Source of the DNA: Candidatus Hodarchaeota archaeon
GTDB lineage: Archaea; Asgardarchaeota; Heimdallarchaeia; Hodarchaeales; Hodarchaeaceae
Assembly: GCA_016839665.1 (NCBI GenBank)
Contig: JAEOTU010000384.1
Span: forward strand, 1-10,631
Length of the DNA: 10,631 bases
Reading direction: 5' to 3'
Below the pieces are notes generated by a model. The model was not told where the DNA came from, did not search any database, and saw only the letters and a program-made list of their open reading frames with translations. The position numbers and the translations under genes are program-made. The first letter of the stretch is position 1; each line of letters starts with the position of its first letter. Positions 1 through 6,857 of the stretch are shown here, piece by piece.

Positions 1-246
1 ATTTATATGGATGGAGTGAGTTATTCAACTTAAGATCTAATGGAAAATTCTTCCTTTTGCTAATTTTTGCCATGATTGCTTAGCCAGAGTCTGATGTTGA
101 AGTATAAGATGTCTCATTTAAGTAGTATGCGTAGAATTACTAAAATTAAAACTCTCAATCTAGTACAATCAGTCCAAGTGATGGATCCGTTTTTCATATC
201 TAAATTCAATTAAATCCAATTAAAAGTACTATAACTGTGAACATGG
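1..246. other. AT-rich leader region, no gene seen
   Basis: I find no convincing coding frame here. The only structure of note is a pair of CAATTAAA direct repeats at 207-214 and 217-224, ten bases apart in register. The second runs into AATTAAAAG (about 218-226), which is a plausible archaeal TATA-like box about 25 bases before the GTG at 247. The gene that ends upstream of the window cannot be identified. Confidence 0.4.
218..226 (+). promoter_or_regulatory. candidate TATA-like box for the first surface-protein gene
   Basis: AATTAAAAG lies where an archaeal TATA box would place transcription start close to 245. That gives an almost leaderless transcript if GTG 247 is used, or a leader of about 25 bases if ATG 271 is used. 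The match is by eye only, in a very AT-rich background. Confidence 0.3.
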
Positions 247-378
247 GTGCGTTCAATAAGAGAGAATTGGATGTGGATTACGGTGCTAGGGATTTTTTTA
301 ATAAGTGGTATTGCTTACGGAGGGTACATTCTTTCAAATCCTATAGCTACTGATGATAATGGATCATCTACGAACTAA
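247..378 (+). CDS. detached signal-anchor segment (5' part of a split surface-protein gene)
   Basis: From GTG 247 this frame encodes 43 residues: a basic start (VRSIREN), a hydrophobic stretch (ITVLGIFLISGIAYGGYIL) and a polar linker (ATDDNGSSTN), then TAA at 376-378. ATG 271 is an alternative start giving 35 residues. The frame is the same as that of the 289-residue reading frame beginning at 400, and the polar linker continues past the stop as PNDDGKDMINNNDTS. This makes it the export signal or N-terminal membrane anchor of that protein, cut off by a single nonsense codon. The whole would be about 340 residues. Alternatives are a sequencing error at the TAA, stop-codon readthrough, or a genuinely separate membrane peptide, which I think least likely. 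Confidence 0.55.
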   Translation: MRSIRENWMWITVLGIFLISGIAYGGYILSNPIATDDNGSSTN

Positions 379-399
379 CCAAACGATGATGGCAAAGAC

Positions 400-1269
400 A
401 TGATAAACAACAATGATACTTCCTTAAATAATACTTCGCCAGATAATATTTTACCAAATAATACTTCACCAAAGGATACTACACCAAAACTAACAGGAAG
501 TATATCTATAAACTCTATCGGAACATTTTCTTTTGAGCCAAAAGATATTATTACCGTGAGACCAGATATTTTCAAAGAAGGATATTTCAGTTTATTCGAT
601 ATTTTGGTGAACTTAGACAATACAAGTCAAATTGAGATGGAATACCATTTTAATCAGAGTATGAACACATTCATTGTTGATACGATAAACGGTATCCCTA
701 ATTGGAGATACAGGGCTTATTATAGCGGAGGATGGTGGGAATATAATGTATTTCGAATGGATCATTATCCCTATAAAGATAAAACGACTATTAGACTAGA
801 AACAACTGGATCTACGGTTATTGATGCAGTTCATATGACATGGAAAGAGGAAGTGGAACGACAGAAAACAAATGATGGCCAAATAATCGTTCCAAAAGTT
901 ACGATATGGGGACCTCCAGGGGAAGGGTATCTTGAATTCAACAATGTGAATGTCACAGCGCATAACGTGCGAAACGATATGTTCCAAGAGGGAGTTGTAA
1001 CAGCAATTGATACGATTTTATCATTAGCAGATCAGGGAAACATCACGTATGGAATGAAATGGTATGAATCTATCGGGATTGCTGACATTGTCAAAACATA
1101 TTATGTAGAGCAAGTTAATGAATGGCAGGCTTATGATGCCTGTGGTTTTGTGTACGAAAGCGGGTCAGAGAAATATGGGAGTTGGCAAGGGAATCATATT
1201 CACATCCCCTCAGATGCTCGTGTTATTAACTCTCCAGAATATGTGCTCTACTTTTGGATCTGTCTTTGA
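400..1269 (+). CDS. surface protein body with two DUF4430-like repeats
   Basis: This is a 289-residue protein opening with an Asn/Thr/Ser/Pro-rich linker (residues 1-32), followed by two related domains of about 100 residues. Repeat 1 carries VRPDIFKEG at 53-61 and repeat 2 carries VRNDMFQEG at 190-198, a spacing of 137 residues. After each motif come an Asp-containing helix (FDIL or IDTIL) and a strand-rich aromatic segment (NGIPNWRYRAYYSGG; YDACGFVYESG). That order resembles the DUF4430/transcobalamin C-terminal-like beta-grasp domain, which is known in extracellular ligand-binding proteins; the assignment is by pattern only. Starting at ATG 400 the protein has no signal peptide, although its composition and N-X-S/T sequons suggest an exterior location. 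The missing signal sits just upstream in the same frame beyond the TAA at 376-378. No clear SD precedes ATG 400. It is probably co-transcribed with the gene at 1299. Confidence 0.65.
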   Translation: MINNNDTSLNNTSPDNILPNNTSPKDTTPKLTGSISINSIGTFSFEPKDIITVRPDIFKEGYFSLFDILVNLDNTSQIEMEYHFNQSMNTFIVDTINGIPNWRYRAYYSGGWWEYNVFRMDHYPYKDKTTIRLETTGSTVIDAVHMTWKEEVERQKTNDGQIIVPKVTIWGPPGEGYLEFNNVNVTAHNVRNDMFQEGVVTAIDTILSLADQGNITYGMKWYESIGIADIVKTYYVEQVNEWQAYDACGFVYESGSEKYGSWQGNHIHIPSDARVINSPEYVLYFWICL

Positions 1270-1298
1270 TTGATTGAAAATGATGATATGAGACTATA

Positions 1299-2195
1299 GT
1301 GGTGAATTGGTTGCCAAAAATTCAAATTTTAAAAATATCAACGATATTGTGTCTTTTCACAATAGCAATGAGTGGAAACATACTCGAGCCTGTTTTGGGG
1401 TTAAATTATGAAACTGACGTTCAAATCGGAGAGAATATCATATACAAAAGACATGATCGCAATTCTAGTGCTCAAACATGGAGTTCATGGAGCTACTTAT
1501 TGTATAAGGTTATAGAACTGGAGGATTCTTTCCCTGAAAGTAGGAACGAGACTCATATTAAGGCTAAACGTTGGCTAAGTGAAGATACTGTCCATTGGAT
1601 GCAAACGCCTTTTTACAATAGTTTTAGTAGCGTTACGTCACCAGATGAATTGTCTGAAATTGGAACTATCGCACGCTTAAGTGAAATACCCATAGTTTTC
1701 TCTGTAGACTTAAATAGTGAAGATTTGATTATTCAATCAGGTATCAAGATAGGTACATTTGTAAACAACATAGATACTACTCTAGAAGAGCTTTCGGAGG
1801 GGGATTTCCTAGCAAGAGTTAATTCTATTTATGATGGATATGGCATAATGTTAGTTGAAACTGGTTGTGGGTGTGCTATTGAAGGAGGGGTCAGTAAAAG
1901 AGTAAGAAATATTACTTATACACCAAGAGGATTATTAAAAGAATATCTCTATTTTGAACAGACGGATTATGCTGCAGACGCCGAAGCGAGTATAACTGAG
2001 TATGAACAAATTTTAGTTGAAGATTTAGATTTAAGTAACATAATTCTAGAAAATCTGACAACTGACTGGGAAAGTTCGTACCTGACAACAATGCCCACTA
2101 ATTCTGAGCCAAAAACAACCCCAATTAGCACAGTTATATTTCTGTTCACTTTAATTTTGATAATTTTTTATAGAAAAAGACCAAAGAAAATCTAA
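1299..2195 (+). CDS. unrecognised type I membrane surface protein
   Basis: This 298-residue protein has an N-terminal Sec-type signal (basic start, hydrophobic stretch about 8-24, likely cleavage in the 24-35 region), a large exterior domain, a Thr/Pro-rich stalk (TTMPTNSEPKTTPIS), one C-terminal membrane helix (about 276-291) and a basic cytosolic tail RKRPKKI. This is the architecture of a surface protein held by a C-terminal anchor, as in archaeal CTERM-type proteins, but I see no PGF motif for archaeosortase processing. The exterior region has several N-X-S/T sequons and a close Cys pair, C190 and C192 (TGCGCAIEGG), which could bind a metal or form a tight disulfide. I do not recognise the family. 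GTG 1299 is followed at once by GTG 1302 and neither has a strong SD, so the exact start is uncertain. It begins 29 bases after the previous stop, so the two are probably one operon. Confidence 0.75.
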   Translation: MVNWLPKIQILKISTILCLFTIAMSGNILEPVLGLNYETDVQIGENIIYKRHDRNSSAQTWSSWSYLLYKVIELEDSFPESRNETHIKAKRWLSEDTVHWMQTPFYNSFSSVTSPDELSEIGTIARLSEIPIVFSVDLNSEDLIIQSGIKIGTFVNNIDTTLEELSEGDFLARVNSIYDGYGIMLVETGCGCAIEGGVSKRVRNITYTPRGLLKEYLYFEQTDYAADAEASITEYEQILVEDLDLSNIILENLTTDWESSYLTTMPTNSEPKTTPISTVIFLFTLILIIFYRKRPKKI

Positions 2196-2203
2196 ACGGT
2201 CTT
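2172..2203 (-). terminator. hairpin plus T-tract terminator of the receptor-like gene
   Basis: AAGACC (2177-2182) and GGTCTT (2198-2203) form a perfect 6-bp stem with a 15-base loop. Read on the minus strand, the stem runs straight into TTTTTCT. It starts five bases beyond the stop codon of the minus-strand gene at 2208. The element overlaps the last codons and stop of the convergent plus-strand gene, so transcripts from both sides would meet here. Confidence 0.55.
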
Positions 2204-2207
2204 GATA

Positions 2208-4892
2208 TTATAAAATATCCTGAGTATTACCATAGATTTTCGAATATGACAGAATAACTCTGGAAATTAACTCTCTCATATCAATAAGTTCATGAATAAT
2301 TTTAAATTTTTCCTCAGGCTTCTTATCAAGAAGTTTATGGATTTTTCTGATACGATCAGATAACATTTCAGTAAATTGATTAAAAATTGGATAAACTGTA
2401 GGTTGCATTAAGATGCTTAAGGTAATGTTTTCTTGTCCTGCACGAGCATGAGGACGATTCAGCGCAAAACTATACGAAATTACTTTGATAAAAGTTTGTT
2501 GGGCGCTTGTGAAATTGAAAATAGCTTGATTCACGTCTTCAAAATCAGAGGAAAATTCACAATTACTGAATGCTCGGAATGAAAGACGTAAAATCATGTT
2601 AGAGTCCTCTAAGGGTTTTGGTGTAACGAATAACGGAGATGGACCACTTTGTTCATCAAAGAATGACACTACAATTCCAAATGTATGAGTATTGAGGGCA
2701 GACAACAGCTCTACTTTACTCACTTTATCGATATTCTTCATAACCAAGTTTTTATCCAGACCAATTAACTCAGGTTTTTGGAATAGTCTTTTAGAAACAA
2801 TGGTGATTACAATCGTTCCAATAACCATTGATATCATAATTAATATTATGAATTGCATATCAGGGAAGGGAGTGAGCTCTGTGTCTGATGGATAGGAGAT
2901 GATGATCTCTCTTTCCACATGGACCAGATCGATTTGAAAAGCTTCAATATCACCATTCCCATTTACATCAATCGCTGAAACTTGATACAAAACTTTCCAG
3001 TTTGTTTTATTCTCGGGAAAGGGCACTGTAACAGAATAAACATCAAGAATCCCTGATTTCTCATATAATTCCATTGAGACTTGATCCCACTGTGATTTCA
3101 TTTCTTGGGAAAAAGCAGATCCTAGCCCTGCTTCACTTATATTCCCGTCAATTGCTTCAAACTGATAATAAAGAATTACTTCATCAATACCTGAACCATT
3201 TTCCTCCACTTCCGCGTAAAATGTTATCTCGGTTGGTTCGTCTTCATCATCAAGCATATAATAAGCGTCAGTTACTCGTGGCGGTATATTATCTGTTTTA
3301 CAAATAACATCTTTAATAGTCGAAGCAGTTGTTAAATAATTACCAAAAGCATCTGTAGCATTGCTGATTTGGTATACAAGATAATCACTCCATTTTATTG
3401 CTGAATATTGATAGATCCAAATTCCGCCCGAATCCTGTTCCATCTCATATTCGGAACCATTAATAGTAAGTGTGACGTTTTGAGGGAAGGATAGATCGTC
3501 AGTTACATTGGCATGAAAAGTAAGTTTGTCATCACCTAAATCCTCGACACCAAAGCTGTTTACAACGGGAGGATTATCATCAGTCTCTTGAAAACCAACT
3601 GAAACAAAGCTAGCTGGATCATGTTGATTGTTGTATTCAGTTTTAATCCAATAGTCTGATCGTGTAACTGTAGACACACGAATCTCATCAATTATTCCTC
3701 TGAATGAGGTATCATGCCATTTCCCAAATTTAAATGTTAAATCATCCAAAATATTAAGTTTTAAATTGTTTTCATTTACCACAACTTGGTTATCAGCATA
3801 TATTTTTACATTCTTATCTCCGTCATAAACAACAGAGAAATAAACCCAACTGTTTAACGAATTGTAAGAAAAATCACTATGTTTTGATCCTCCCCAGTCT
3901 CCTCTCCATTCATTAGTGGTTGAAAGAGCTCCTAATGCGCAATAAGCTTTTGAAGCTCCTGCTTTGCCAAACTCAAAAATACCTTCTCCATTAAAATTCT
4001 TTGTGTATACCCATGTACTAATTGTTTTAGGGTTTTTTCTCCCCAAACCTAAGTCACTGGGAAGGCTATATGTCTCGATATACTCGCTTACTCCATCGAA
4101 TTCATCAGCACCATCGATCTTACCATCTATTGCTTCATCACCATCAAAATCTTGGGGACTTCCGTCAAACTTATTTGAAGTCGAATCGTAACGTATTCCT
4201 GAAATCTCCGATAGATGCCATACAGCAACATAACTATTATCCCAAACTCCTTCGGGATTTTCTTGATTTTTAATCGTATCATTACCATAATAAATAAGAA
4301 GTTGTGTATCATCTTGGCTCGAAAGATTCGTTTTAACCCAGGTAATCAATCGGGAGTGGGTTGAATTATGATCTTGATCGAATCTTTCAATTTCATGTTC
4401 TAATTTATTACCTAAAATATCTGTAAATTTTATATCATTCCCATTGGTTTGACCTACATTCTTTAAATCGTTGTCATAGAAATCTATCAACACAGGAAAA
4501 TTAGATAAGTCATTAATTACTTTTGATGCATTAATATTGATTCGTTTCCGATATTTGAACCTAACATCCGCCCACCTTGATTCCGTATTACTATCCATTT
4601 TGCAGATGCTAAAGGAAGACTTGTCAGTAAATTCAACAGAAGGTTTGTTTATATTTTGAAAAGGAGATTTTATTACAGTTTGTATATCTTGGTTAATTTT
4701 ATTTCCACGTATTACATCCCTTGGCCCTTCTAGTGTTTCATTTTTCAAATGTTGAACATAAGTTGCATTTCTATCCTGAAATCTATCGTTGGCTATTCCT
4801 AGATTAATTGAAAAAATTGTTAAAAGTAGAACAAATATTGCTGTCTGGGGCTTTTTTACTTTATTAACCCTCAACACGGAAATGAAAATCAC
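2208..4892 (-). CDS. DUF2341-LamG-Ig-like surface receptor with cytosolic longin-like domain
   Basis: This is an 894-residue single-pass membrane protein. In order: basic start and signal helix (17-34); low-complexity spacer to about 105; DUF2341 (about 107-205, starting WADVRFKYRKRINI and ending LLIYYGND); LamG/concanavalin-like jelly roll (about 213-437, with VAVWHLSE at its start and GIIDEIRVS near its end); two beta-sandwich Ig-like domains (about 440-533 and 534-665); membrane helix (about 681-699); basic stop-transfer SKR; and a 195-residue cytosolic region. DUF2341-LamG pairs are known in secreted carbohydrate-binding or adhesion proteins. The cytosolic part has a strand, FGIVVSFFDEQSGPSPLF (738-755), followed by alternating strands and C-terminal helices. 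This recalls longin/profilin-like folds, where an FDxxxGPxxL turn follows the first strand. The start is GTG. The frame stays open upstream, and an AGGAGGATCC site lies 39 bases before it with no usual start codon at good spacing. The function, sensing or adhesion with inward signalling, is inferred. Confidence 0.85.
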   Translation of the reverse strand: MIFISVLRVNKVKKPQTAIFVLLLTIFSINLGIANDRFQDRNATYVQHLKNETLEGPRDVIRGNKINQDIQTVIKSPFQNINKPSVEFTDKSSFSICKMDSNTESRWADVRFKYRKRININASKVINDLSNFPVLIDFYDNDLKNVGQTNGNDIKFTDILGNKLEHEIERFDQDHNSTHSRLITWVKTNLSSQDDTQLLIYYGNDTIKNQENPEGVWDNSYVAVWHLSEISGIRYDSTSNKFDGSPQDFDGDEAIDGKIDGADEFDGVSEYIETYSLPSDLGLGRKNPKTISTWVYTKNFNGEGIFEFGKAGASKAYCALGALSTTNEWRGDWGGSKHSDFSYNSLNSWVYFSVVYDGDKNVKIYADNQVVVNENNLKLNILDDLTFKFGKWHDTSFRGIIDEIRVSTVTRSDYWIKTEYNNQHDPASFVSVGFQETDDNPPVVNSFGVEDLGDDKLTFHANVTDDLSFPQNVTLTINGSEYEMEQDSGGIWIYQYSAIKWSDYLVYQISNATDAFGNYLTTASTIKDVICKTDNIPPRVTDAYYMLDDEDEPTEITFYAEVEENGSGIDEVILYYQFEAIDGNISEAGLGSAFSQEMKSQWDQVSMELYEKSGILDVYSVTVPFPENKTNWKVLYQVSAIDVNGNGDIEAFQIDLVHVEREIIISYPSDTELTPFPDMQFIILIMISMVIGTIVITIVSKRLFQKPELIGLDKNLVMKNIDKVSKVELLSALNTHTFGIVVSFFDEQSGPSPLFVTPKPLEDSNMILRLSFRAFSNCEFSSDFEDVNQAIFNFTSAQQTFIKVISYSFALNRPHARAGQENITLSILMQPTVYPIFNQFTEMLSDRIRKIHKLLDKKPEEKFKIIHELIDMRELISRVILSYSKIYGNTQDIL

Positions 4893-4931
4893 AGCACAAA
4901 AATTTGATTTTATTACGATTTCTAATCCCGT

Positions 4932-4958
4932 GGATCCTCCTGAGAAAGCATAAAAGAT
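4932..4958 (-). promoter_or_regulatory. candidate promoter and SD-like site of the receptor-like gene
   Basis: On the minus strand ATCTTTTATG (4958-4949) resembles a TATA box. It is followed by AGGAGGATCC (4941-4932), a near match to the archaeal SD AGGAGGTGATCC. The SD-like site is too far from GTG 4892 (39 bases between) to set that start, and no ATG, GTG or TTG lies in frame at 5-10 bases after it. It may therefore be chance, or the true start may use a rare codon. Confidence 0.3.
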
Positions 4959-5113
4959 ATTCTAGAGAAATTATCCGAATTTTCGAAAGATACTCCCTTC
5001 TTTCAACTGAAAATTAAAAAATATCGATTCTATAACCCATTTTGAATACATGATTTCACATATTAACCATATGAAATTTAATAGCTGAATCACCATTTAG
5101 ATGTGGAATCTGA

Positions 5114-5149
5114 TTTATTCTATAACCTAATTATTCTACAGAAGTGATG
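5114..5149 (+). promoter_or_regulatory. promoter and SD of the thiolase-DUF35 operon
   Basis: TTTATTCTATAACC (5114-5127) is a TATA-like element about 30 bases before the start codon. GAAGTGATG (5141-5149) matches the archaeal SD GAGGTGATC at seven of nine positions and sits seven bases before ATG 5157, which fixes that start. A second ATTCTATAACC lies about 90 bases upstream, near 5027-5037. Confidence 0.45.
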
Positions 5150-5156
5150 TCACAAG

Positions 5157-6347
5157 ATGATTTCTAAAAAAGTGGCGATCGTAGGTTACGGTTGTATCAA
5201 AGTTGGAAAATATCCAGATGAATCTGAAGCCAATCTAGCTAGTGATGTTGTTACTCTTGCTTTAGAAGATGCAGGAATCACTAAGGAAGATATTGAGGGA
5301 TTAATCACGACCCCAGATCTCCAAAATACCTTTGGACTCCAAGCTTCCCTTCTAGCTGAATACTTGAGGATATCACCTAAATCTATGACTGAGATCAATA
5401 ATGGTGGTATAGCTGCGGGTTTAGCCATTAAGCATGCGATGAATGAAATAAGGTTAGGATATATCGATGTCGCTGTGTGTTATGGGGTAGAACGACAACA
5501 TTCTCTGAAGCCTCGTTTATCACCAGAATTGTTTAGAGATCCTTTAGCGGGTTCGGAATTTCTAGATCCGACTGTTCAACCTTTTGCTGGTCCTGGCATC
5601 ATCTGGGCTTATGCGTGTTCAGGACGAAGGTACATGCATGAGTTTGGTGCTACGGAAGAACATTTCGCAATGGCAAGTGTAAGAAATAGAAAAAATGCAG
5701 TAGAAAATCCTTGGTCTGCTTTTAAGAACCCAATAACAGTGGATGACGTTATGAATTCCCCCGTCTTATGTTCCCCCATCAAACTTCTTGATAGTTGTGC
5801 GGCTCTAGATGGAGCTGCAGCTGTGGTGTTAGCTTCAGAGGAGAAAGCTAGACAGCTCACAAATACACCAGTTTTCATAAAATCAGTTGGCGAACATCAT
5901 GACAATTCGTGTGGTGTTCCAACTGATCGTTGTGACAAATCTCTAACTACTTTTCCTGCAGCAAAGATAGCTGCTAGAGATGCTTATAAACGAGCTAAGA
6001 TAAAACCAAAGGACATCGATGTTGCTGAAGTTTATGCACCCTTTAGTCCTCAAGAATTAATACTGCCAGAAGATTTAGGTTGGTTCGAGAAGGGGGAGAT
6101 GATAAAAGCCCTCGAAGATGGATCAACCGAGATTGGAGGGAAAATTCCCATTAACACGGATGGCGGGGTGCTTTCTAGGGGACATCCTGCAATGGTTACT
6201 CCCTTCTACGAAGCAATAAGCCTAGTGAGACAACTCAATGGAGAAGCTGAAAGCTTACAGGTTGAGGGAGCTGAAATTGGCCTCCTCCACTGCGAAGGAG
6301 GCGCAATCAACAATTGTATGGTTTTTATTTTTCAGAGAGGAGACTGA
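5157..6347 (+). CDS. thiolase-like protein (SCP-x/Ltp type) lacking the nucleophile Cys
   Basis: This 396-residue cytosolic protein has the full length of archaeal thiolase-family enzymes. Recognisable parts are the N-terminal VAIVGYG strand, SMTEINNGGIAAGLAIKHA (76-94) at the position of the nucleophile loop, DVAVCYGVE, EVYAPF (291-296) in place of the usual HDAF-like motif, NTDGGVLSRGHP with His343, and the C-terminal HCEGG with Cys379. Typical thiolases have Cys in the CASG loop. Here Gly84 aligns with it and there is no Cys anywhere in that loop, so ordinary Claisen condensation through an acyl-enzyme is doubtful. DUF35-paired Ltp2-type enzymes are known to be retro-aldolases that use tyrosines, and Tyr293 lies in a suitable place. 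A CoA-thioester aldolase or thiolase-like role is therefore inferred. The gene is followed one base later by its DUF35 partner. No HMG-CoA synthase gene is adjacent, unlike the archaeal mevalonate cluster. Confidence 0.85.
   Translation: MISKKVAIVGYGCIKVGKYPDESEANLASDVVTLALEDAGITKEDIEGLITTPDLQNTFGLQASLLAEYLRISPKSMTEINNGGIAAGLAIKHAMNEIRLGYIDVAVCYGVERQHSLKPRLSPELFRDPLAGSEFLDPTVQPFAGPGIIWAYACSGRRYMHEFGATEEHFAMASVRNRKNAVENPWSAFKNPITVDDVMNSPVLCSPIKLLDSCAALDGAAAVVLASEEKARQLTNTPVFIKSVGEHHDNSCGVPTDRCDKSLTTFPAAKIAARDAYKRAKIKPKDIDVAEVYAPFSPQELILPEDLGWFEKGEMIKALEDGSTEIGGKIPINTDGGVLSRGHPAMVTPFYEAISLVRQLNGEAESLQVEGAEIGLLHCEGGAINNCMVFIFQRGD
6335..6342 (+). promoter_or_regulatory. SD fixing the DUF35 start
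   Basis: GAGAGGAG ends six bases before ATG 6349 and lies inside the last codons of the thiolase-like gene. It selects ATG 6349 over the in-frame upstream ATG at 6238, which would put 37 unrelated residues before the conserved domain. Confidence 0.75.
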
Positions 6348-6348
6348 A

Positions 6349-6759
6349 ATGACTGCATTAAATATCCCCTTTTTATATCCACAAATCAATACTGCTACGA
6401 AGAGCTTCTGGGAGGGATTGAGAAATAAAAAGCTTCTAGCTCAAAAATGTAAGGACTGTGAGGAAGTTTTCTTTCCACCTAGGAGGCGTTGTCCTGAATG
6501 TTTTTCAGATGATTTTGACTGGGTAGAATTAAGTGGAAAAGGTGAGCTCTACAGTTGGACTGAAATATATATGTTACCACTAGCTTCTAATGGTTCCTAT
6601 GTTCTAGGAATTATTAACTTACATGAGAAAATTGGTAGAATAATAACAAGAATCGAAGCTAAGCCAGACGAGATGAAAATAGGTATGAAAATGGTGATAG
6701 ATTACGTAGATGTAACAGACGACCTGACTTTATGCGTTTTTAAGAAGAGTTCACAATGA
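6349..6759 (+). CDS. DUF35 OB-fold acyl-CoA-binding partner protein
   Basis: This 136-residue protein has the DUF35 layout. An N-terminal helix (TKSFWEGLRNKKLLAQK) leads into a rubredoxin-like zinc ribbon with C34, C37, C48 and C51 (CX2C-X10-CX2C, with PPRRRCPEC). A C-terminal OB-fold follows (about 57-130, beginning WVELSGKGELYSWTEIY). In archaea this family bridges or assists thiolase and HMG-CoA synthase, and in bacteria it forms heterotetramers with Ltp2 aldolases, binding the CoA moiety of the substrate. The ATG lies one base after the thiolase-like stop, which implies translational coupling and a stoichiometric complex. All four zinc ligands are intact, so the pair looks functional even though the thiolase lacks its Cys. 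Its own stop overlaps an ATG (ATGA at 6756-6759) that opens a 33-codon frame. Confidence 0.9.
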   Translation: MTALNIPFLYPQINTATKSFWEGLRNKKLLAQKCKDCEEVFFPPRRRCPECFSDDFDWVELSGKGELYSWTEIYMLPLASNGSYVLGIINLHEKIGRIITRIEAKPDEMKIGMKMVIDYVDVTDDLTLCVFKKSSQ

Positions 6760-6857
6760 AGAAACTCTTTGTCAATGACCATTCGGTTGACGATTTACAC
6801 TGTTCTCATCGGTTGATCGATCATCATCATAATTTTTCTTTGACTCAAATCGATTAA
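6756..6857 (+). CDS. possible 33-residue small protein overlapping the DUF35 stop
   Basis: ATG 6756 overlaps the DUF35 stop as ATGA, the classic arrangement for coupled translation, and the frame runs 33 codons to TAA 6855-6857. The peptide starts MKKLFVND and contains one Cys and a cluster of His residues (LHCSHRLIDHHHN). There is no strong SD and no recognised family, so it may be a chance frame. A weak stem, AGGCT (6858-6862) with AGCCT (6871-6875), begins right after its stop. Confidence 0.2.
   Translation: MKKLFVNDHSVDDLHCSHRLIDHHHNFSLTQID

Noticed and set aside
1279..1300. C/D-box guide RNA candidate at ATGATGA near 1281
   Set aside because: A C-box-like heptamer is present between two genes, but no CTGA D box lies at suitable spacing and the gap is only 29 bases.
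5186..5878. Minus-strand frames of 80 and 89 codons inside the thiolase-like gene
   Set aside because: They lie wholly within a full-length conserved gene, show low-complexity Ala/Ser-rich translations and have no initiation signals.
6238..6348. N-terminal extension of the DUF35 protein from ATG 6238
   Set aside because: The extension overlaps the conserved thiolase C-terminus in another frame, is unlike any DUF35 N-terminus, and the real start at 6349 has a good SD six bases upstream.
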